A stretch of DNA of 64,000 bases from Hyalella azteca (lineage: Eukaryota > Arthropoda > Malacostraca > Amphipoda > Hyalellidae). The translations under genes and the position numbers were made by a program. This document shows positions 58,465 to 64,000 of the stretch, piece by piece. The DNA is taken from contig NW_025947338.1 in NCBI RefSeq assembly GCF_000764305.2, positions 62,001 to 126,000 of the forward strand, in the 5' to 3' direction. A model generated the notes under the pieces. The model saw only the letters and a program-made list of their open reading frames with translations. It was not told the origin of the DNA and searched no databases. The stretch's first letter is position 1. Each line of letters starts with the position of its first letter.

Positions 58465-61400
58465 ATGCCACGCTTGACGCACTGCGTATATCCCGAGCGT
58501 GAGAACCTCGCTCACGTGACAGGCTATCCTGCCGCGGGTTGATTTCATTAATACACTCCCACACTCTACTTATATTGAAAATAAATTATAATAAACGAGT
58601 GAATTATGATCAAAAGAGGTTGTAATATCGTGGCAAATAATTCGAAGATCATTGAGTTTTTGATGAGAGAAGAGATTTGTAGTTGAAAGAATCAATTGCG
58701 TAATCACTTTTATCCAATTCCCACTCCACGCTGCAACGCACATATAAAGACTCAAAACTGGCATAAAAAAATATGTGGAACGAATCCTGTTAAAGTAAAT
58801 AAATGAATTAACAGAATATTGCATTGTACGTCGGCCGCGCCACACGAAATGAACGTGGCAAACCAAATTTGCGCATAAGATTAAGCTCAAGGAAAGAAAT
58901 TTCTATTAAAATTTTGCAGAATGCTAATGTGTTTCTCTTTGATAAAAGTACCTATTGCATGTTGCCAAAAGATTTTCTTAACATAGCCATTGGGTGCAAC
59001 TCATGTCCCCTCCCTCAATAAGCTCACTCAGGAATGGATTGCGTTAGGTCTTCGTTGAAATTTCTGGCATCAGCGTTTCTGAGATTGAGCGACAAATTGA
59101 ACAGAGCTCATTGTTGGAGGTCGCTTACGGAGAGGGGAGTAGGCGAGAGTCACATCACAACATCCGCACTTTTTCTCAAGGTCAGATCCTCACGCATAAT
59201 CAGTCAGATTGAATATTATCAAATCAAGTATCAAATTTTCCATTTCAAACGTTCCGTCATAGTCTTTCATAAGCTCAGTGCACTCAATCTCAAGACAGGA
59301 AGCACAGTTTTCTGTAAAACGGACAGCTTGATGATTGTTTGTTACCCTTCTTTGAAAAGAATGAACTCTGAAAATTTTTGACTTATATCTAAAAAATTTG
59401 TCTGAAAACTATCGGGAAATTTTTTAGTAAACCGTTGTATGCATTTTTTCTCATTTCCTGGAATCTTTTTTCGCTGACTGGTGTGTACTTCAATACGAAG
59501 TCGTAGTTGCATAACTGCGCTATTTGTGGAAGCTTTACAGGACTTCGAACTGCTGATGTAGGCAAAATTTTGTACCTACATATCGAGAGCGTAACGCAGT
59601 CATCGTAGATCTTCTACGGCAAATCAACAAACGTGTGTTTTTGTGCAGGGAGTTCAAGCAGTCCGGTCTCGGCTTGCGATGGATGATGATATTCTGTTGG
59701 AAATCCAGTCAGAGAAACTTATAACCGAGCGGCTCAATCAAGATAGGCTTGAATGGCCAAAACATATTATATTTTATTATATCATGATAAAAAATTAAAA
59801 CATCCTATGGGAATTTAATATATTTTTGTAAGAGAATATATTGTACTCCCGATCAGAAAACCAATCAGTTATTATCCCGGAGTTCATATAGCAATTTTAA
59901 TGTTACTCAAAGTGGGATATCAAACTTGTGAATCTCTAGCTTTTTGACGACTAATCAATCCCGTAAATTTGCGAGTGAGCTCTGTGAAATTTCATGAACT
60001 CAATTCGCACATGAATGCCTGTTTTAGAATAGACCCCTTAATAATGCGAAATAAAAATATTCCAAGAAATTCTAAAGGAGTTTCTGTTTAGATGCTGCAG
60101 GAAATAGGTACCCAGAGAAAGTTAATGTTAATGTTAATGCTAATTATTCGCTCCTAGAATACCAAAGGAGTATGCCTCGAAACTGTATAGATTCACGATT
60201 CATATATTTCTATATTTCCAAATAAAGAAATATACAAAATTGCTATGAATTGAAAGCTGCATGGTATCTAATTACTTTCATTCGTTTCATATAAGTGTTT
60301 TGATCATCGTATTTCTATTTCAAATAAAAACGTTCCGAAAATCTTGTGTCGAGCTGATTTGCTCATTTTTGCTGATTTATACGTTAATTTTTCACTTAGC
60401 AAATGGAAACGTACTTGATGTAGAAGGTTTTTGTCATGAAATTTTCTGCCGTTTTGCAACCATAAAACAATACAAAAAGCCTCGATAAATTCAAATTTTA
60501 AATCATATTTTTTCAACCTCAACTCAACGCTTCCCACGAAACCAAAATCGTCTCGCCGATGGCCTGACCGCACAATTTATGTCATTAGACATCGGAGGTT
60601 TTCTCATGATGGTTCGATGCCAACGCGTAAGTTAAAGCTTCTAGCCATCATTACTGGCAGAGAAACACATTCCACGTGTTGGTCACACAACTAATTCTTG
60701 TGACCAGATCCAATGCGGCAGAGACGATGTGTGATCTCAGCCTGTGCCTCCCATGAACGCGTGTGAGGTCGCGATCTGCCCTTTGTGCAGGGCGACGAAA
60801 TTTTACACACACGTCCAATAAAAAATTGGTGTAAGTGACAGTATCAAAGAGTGCAAAATGACACTATATATGATCGTGTAAGAGCACTGTAAAATTCTTA
60901 AAAATAGTTGAATGTGGTTTTAATATGATTAAGAAATTTTCATGTATGAAATTTCACAATTGGATTGTACTGAGAGGGTTCAGCATATGTATATTGCGCC
61001 TACGAATCTACTACCTATTGCGAAAGCATTGAATTTTGCAAACAAAAACCACGAATTCAGAAAATAAGGCTTCATATAATGAAGAAGCCGAGATAGATTT
61101 AAAGTCACGTAGCGTATTCTGGGAAAATTGTATTGAAGCTTGATAATTAAATAATTAAATAAATAACAAATTGAAGCTTGAGTAGTTTGGGAAAAGCTCC
61201 TATTGGATTTATCTTACATATGGATTTAAATCTATTGCAACCCTTTACGACAAAGTCAAGGAACAAATTTCATACAAGGTTAGGTTATACAACACCGCAA
61301 ATTTAGAAATGCTTCCGTTTTACAGATAGCGTTGAATACAAAAAGAGGAGATGTTAGTTCCTTCAAAAACTACGAAACTCTTAGATTTTTTCTCATTATT

Positions 61401-62343
61401 CGATAATTTTATATATCTACATTATGTTCCACATTATACAAGGCTTCACTTTCGAATAGATTCTAGAATATTATAGTGAATCCAGACGTAACAAAATTTC
61501 GCAACGATTACATAGCACACCACTCGTTAAAAATTCTCACATTTCTCGTATAAAAAGAATTCTCAATCTATAATCAAAAGGCTCGTCAAGCGATTATGAA
61601 GCAACTTCTTCAGACGGGAAAGTCCTAATGACTGATGGCATTTAAGGCATTTATGGTCGTCCGCCAACACGCAGGGAAGTTTGGTTAAACGCAGACCACC
61701 AACGTCAGAACTTGGCTATCCTTAATGGACTGGATTAGCACCACATAACTCACTCTTCATCAATCAAAGTACGTGGGTTTTTACCTCAGGGACAATTTTT
61801 ACATTAGGGCCAAAAAACTCTTTAATGAAATTGTATGTAAATTTTTTCTGCTTCGATAAATTTAAAACATATAATGCAAATAATTAATGTTAGTATTAAT
61901 TATTATTATCGTTATTGTTATTATTATTATTATCATTATTATTATTAAAGTAAATTTTGCATCCTTACACGGTTATAAAGGTTGCTAGCTAAATGGTCTG
62001 TACAAGTTAATAGAATACTGAAAATTATTGATGAACAGAATACAAAAACAACCTCATATGAATAATCTCTGGCCATATTTCCAAAAATATCATCGATGCG
62101 ACGAATTTTTTTCGACGAATCAACTAAAACGACGAAGATATTCGTCCACTGTGGGTTGATTATAGCGAAAAATTAATTAATTTTATAATGCGCAAAAGTG
62201 CTCCCAACGATTTTAGAAACAGGGCTGAGACTACAATTCCGTAAACACCCTAGACAGACGATTCTGTTACATAAATCAACAAACAGAGGCAAGTCACCGG
62301 CTATTGCAGCTCACCAGACGCAAAATAATACAATCAACTCGCA
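58465..62343. other. AT-rich stretch, no gene assigned
   Basis: An ATG-initiated 115-codon frame at 59034-59381 (starting MDCVRSSLKFLASAFLRLSD) has no family or splice support. A GC-richer patch lies at 60540-60820. A GTTAATGTTAATGTTAATG run is at 60119-60141. Confidence 0.4.
61898..61949. repeat. (ATT)n microsatellite
   Basis: Imperfect TTATTATTA run with C and G interruptions. Confidence 0.95.
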
Positions 62344-62515
62344 TACTTTAAATTATCAAAAGCTATTCATCAGTACCCAATTAAACTAAGTTGTAATGTA
62401 ATACTTTAAATTATATCAAAAGCTATTCGCGAGTACCCAACTAAATTAATTAAGTTGTAATACTTTAAATTATATCAAAAGCTATTCGCGAGTACCCAAC
62501 TAAATTAAGTTGTAA
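62344..62515. repeat. 58-59 bp tandem repeat, 3 copies
   Basis: TACTTTAAATTAT(AT)CAAAAG followed by CTATTCGCGAGTACCCAACTAA begins at 62344, 62402 and 62461. Copies 2 and 3 are almost identical. Confidence 0.94.
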
Positions 62516-64000
62516 AAACCACCCTTCTTTTCAAGAAAGCCGTCAGAAAGGATCTGAGTGAAGAGGAACGATGCAGAGACGAGATTGTCATCCCACGTGA
62601 ATTTGAGACCACAATTATTTAGACTGCGTCTCGCCATGTCTAACGCGAGCCGAACGCGTGGGAAGCGCGTGAGTGTTTTGTTCGGAGCTGCCCAATATTG
62701 GGACTCTGGTATCCACTTAATGAGTACTGATGACTTCGATTATCTGGCCACATTACAATGCGTTTACCATGACGTTTCAGCTGCGGACTGGCGTATCATT
62801 TCATAAGATTGGTCGTAAATCAAATAGTCACGCTATTTCGCTCTATGTGGCCCACACAAGCATGATGGTAATACGTTCACATAATATACAATAACTCTCA
62901 CAATTGGAGTATGTATACTTAAGTAATAATTTTTTCATTCAATATTTCACAAATATAAATTTGTACCTAGTAATGTAATTCATTGTTTTCGTTTCCGTGT
63001 CAATAAAATCAGCAATCGACGATTAAAAGAGGTAGTTCTGCGCTCTAAAACGATCACGACCTTCCGTAATAGGGAAAATTTATGGCACAAATCATTTTAT
63101 TAAATTAGATTCTTGATTTATTATTAAATTGTAGTCCACGCTCAATCAAGCACGTCTAAAACATGGTACAACGATTGATTAATTTTATTTGTTTTCGAAA
63201 TAATCAGACATGTTCTCTAAAACGAACCGCTCAAAAATATCACCCGTTTATTTCACTTCTGCCTCAACGCCAGTGAATATATTTGAATATTTTGCAATGT
63301 TCATGGCCAAGATTTTGTGTTGCAATGCAATTGGACGCATGGGTTATTTCATCTTAAGCCTTGTACGAAGGCTATTAATTATTCTCTCAATTTCTCTCGA
63401 TTTTTATTTTTTGAAATGTCAAACAGCTTTGATTAACGACTGTAAAGTCCCCCGTTTTAACGCGGTGTTGAAATCACATTTAAATCTAATGTTGCTCACA
63501 TTTCCACTGATATTCGTATTTCGCACTCAATGATGTTCATATTTCTCTCTATTGTTGTTCACCTCTTCACTTGTTTTGTGTTTATTACATTTCATTTTAT
63601 AGGCTTAAAATGAAACATTTCAGGAATATAATCAGAGAAATTTATGCGTTCAGAGGGTGTGATTTCCTACGCTTTACTTCGTACAATTTCTATCTGCACA
63701 AGTGCACGTGGTAATTCATAATTGTTTTAAACCTTCATGCAACAAATTACGTATCAGTTTCAAATTTTGCCATTTTACCTGCCGAAGAACTTGAACTGTA
63801 ACAGAGTTACATTTTTTACGTTCGATTCGTTCAACAGTTTGAGAATTGAAATATACGAAAATGAAAGTGCGAAATTTTTCACAAAGGCCATACAAAATAA
63901 AAGTCTGTATAGTGTTTTACAACATATTTACACATGCATATATGATATACCTATTCGATGTTATTCCAACAATCCAGCCGCCTCCAGACACACTGTTTTC
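62516..64000. other. No gene assigned
   Basis: A GC-richer frame at 62558-62806 (82 codons, with WDSGIHLMSTDDFDYLATLQ) looks mildly protein-like but lacks splice support. An ATG-initiated 107-codon frame at 63210-63533 is hydrophobic in its second half. Neither is recognised. Confidence 0.35.

Noticed and set aside
60580..60660. tRNA-like GGTTCGATGCC word
   Set aside because: No matching A box, acceptor stem or anticodon arm could be placed around it.
54213..61801. About 35-bp similarity (GTACGTGGGTTTT...CTCAGGGA.AATTTTT) at 54.2 and 61.8 kb
   Set aside because: Too short and without shared flanks to call a dispersed element.

Overview
This looks like AT-rich nuclear DNA from an invertebrate animal, most likely an arthropod, though the species cannot be read from the sequence. 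There are no operons, no long open reading frames outside tandem repeats, no ribosomal or transfer RNA genes that I could find, and no CRISPR array. CpG-containing words are common, minisatellites are dense, and the few protein-like stretches are short and bounded by GT-AG splice signals. No complete gene is recognisable by family. I list eight candidate coding exons and one frame-broken coding remnant at low to moderate confidence and assign no functions.

Layout. 0-9.4 kb: a 32-bp minisatellite near the left end, then mostly plain AT-rich sequence with two minus-strand exon candidates (about 1.8 and 7.0 kb). 9.4-10.5 kb: a GC-rich plus-strand exon candidate whose donor site begins a 17-bp G-rich array. 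That array is interrupted by a sequencing-library artefact: an N, a 93-bp copy of sequence from 0.8 kb downstream, and a Nextera mate-pair junction. 11-21 kb: an old degenerate repeat, a short inverted-repeat element (MITE-like) at 12.6 kb, a frame-broken coding remnant at 13.3-13.8 kb, a cluster of TGACG motifs, and tandem duplications at 14.5 and 16.6 kb. 22.6 kb: an 84-bp core that recurs in opposite orientation at 56.9 kb. 27-28 kb: a 445-bp tandem duplication carrying an open frame. 31.3 kb: the second MITE-like copy.

32-35 kb: a 28-bp array with two-unit higher-order structure, a hairpin-unit array of 38-40 bp, a one-base N gap with duplicated flanks, and a 332-bp tandem duplication. 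42-48 kb: 42-bp and 98-bp arrays, a 26-bp perfect palindrome, and a second Nextera junction at 48.13 kb. 49-50 kb: a 27-bp array that reverses orientation and forms a large inverted repeat. 50.9-55.6 kb: the best protein-like stretch (three plus-strand exon candidates, two ending the frame near AATAAA). 56-58.5 kb: arrays of 27, about 22 and 26 bp. 58.5-64 kb: AT-rich sequence with a three-copy 58-59 bp repeat at 62.4 kb.

The window's main character is repeat biology. Several unrelated minisatellites have units built around a perfect palindrome or hairpin. At least two places are assembly artefacts and must not be read as biology. All long open frames at 49-50 kb and 56 kb are products of stop-free units whose lengths are multiples of three, not genes.
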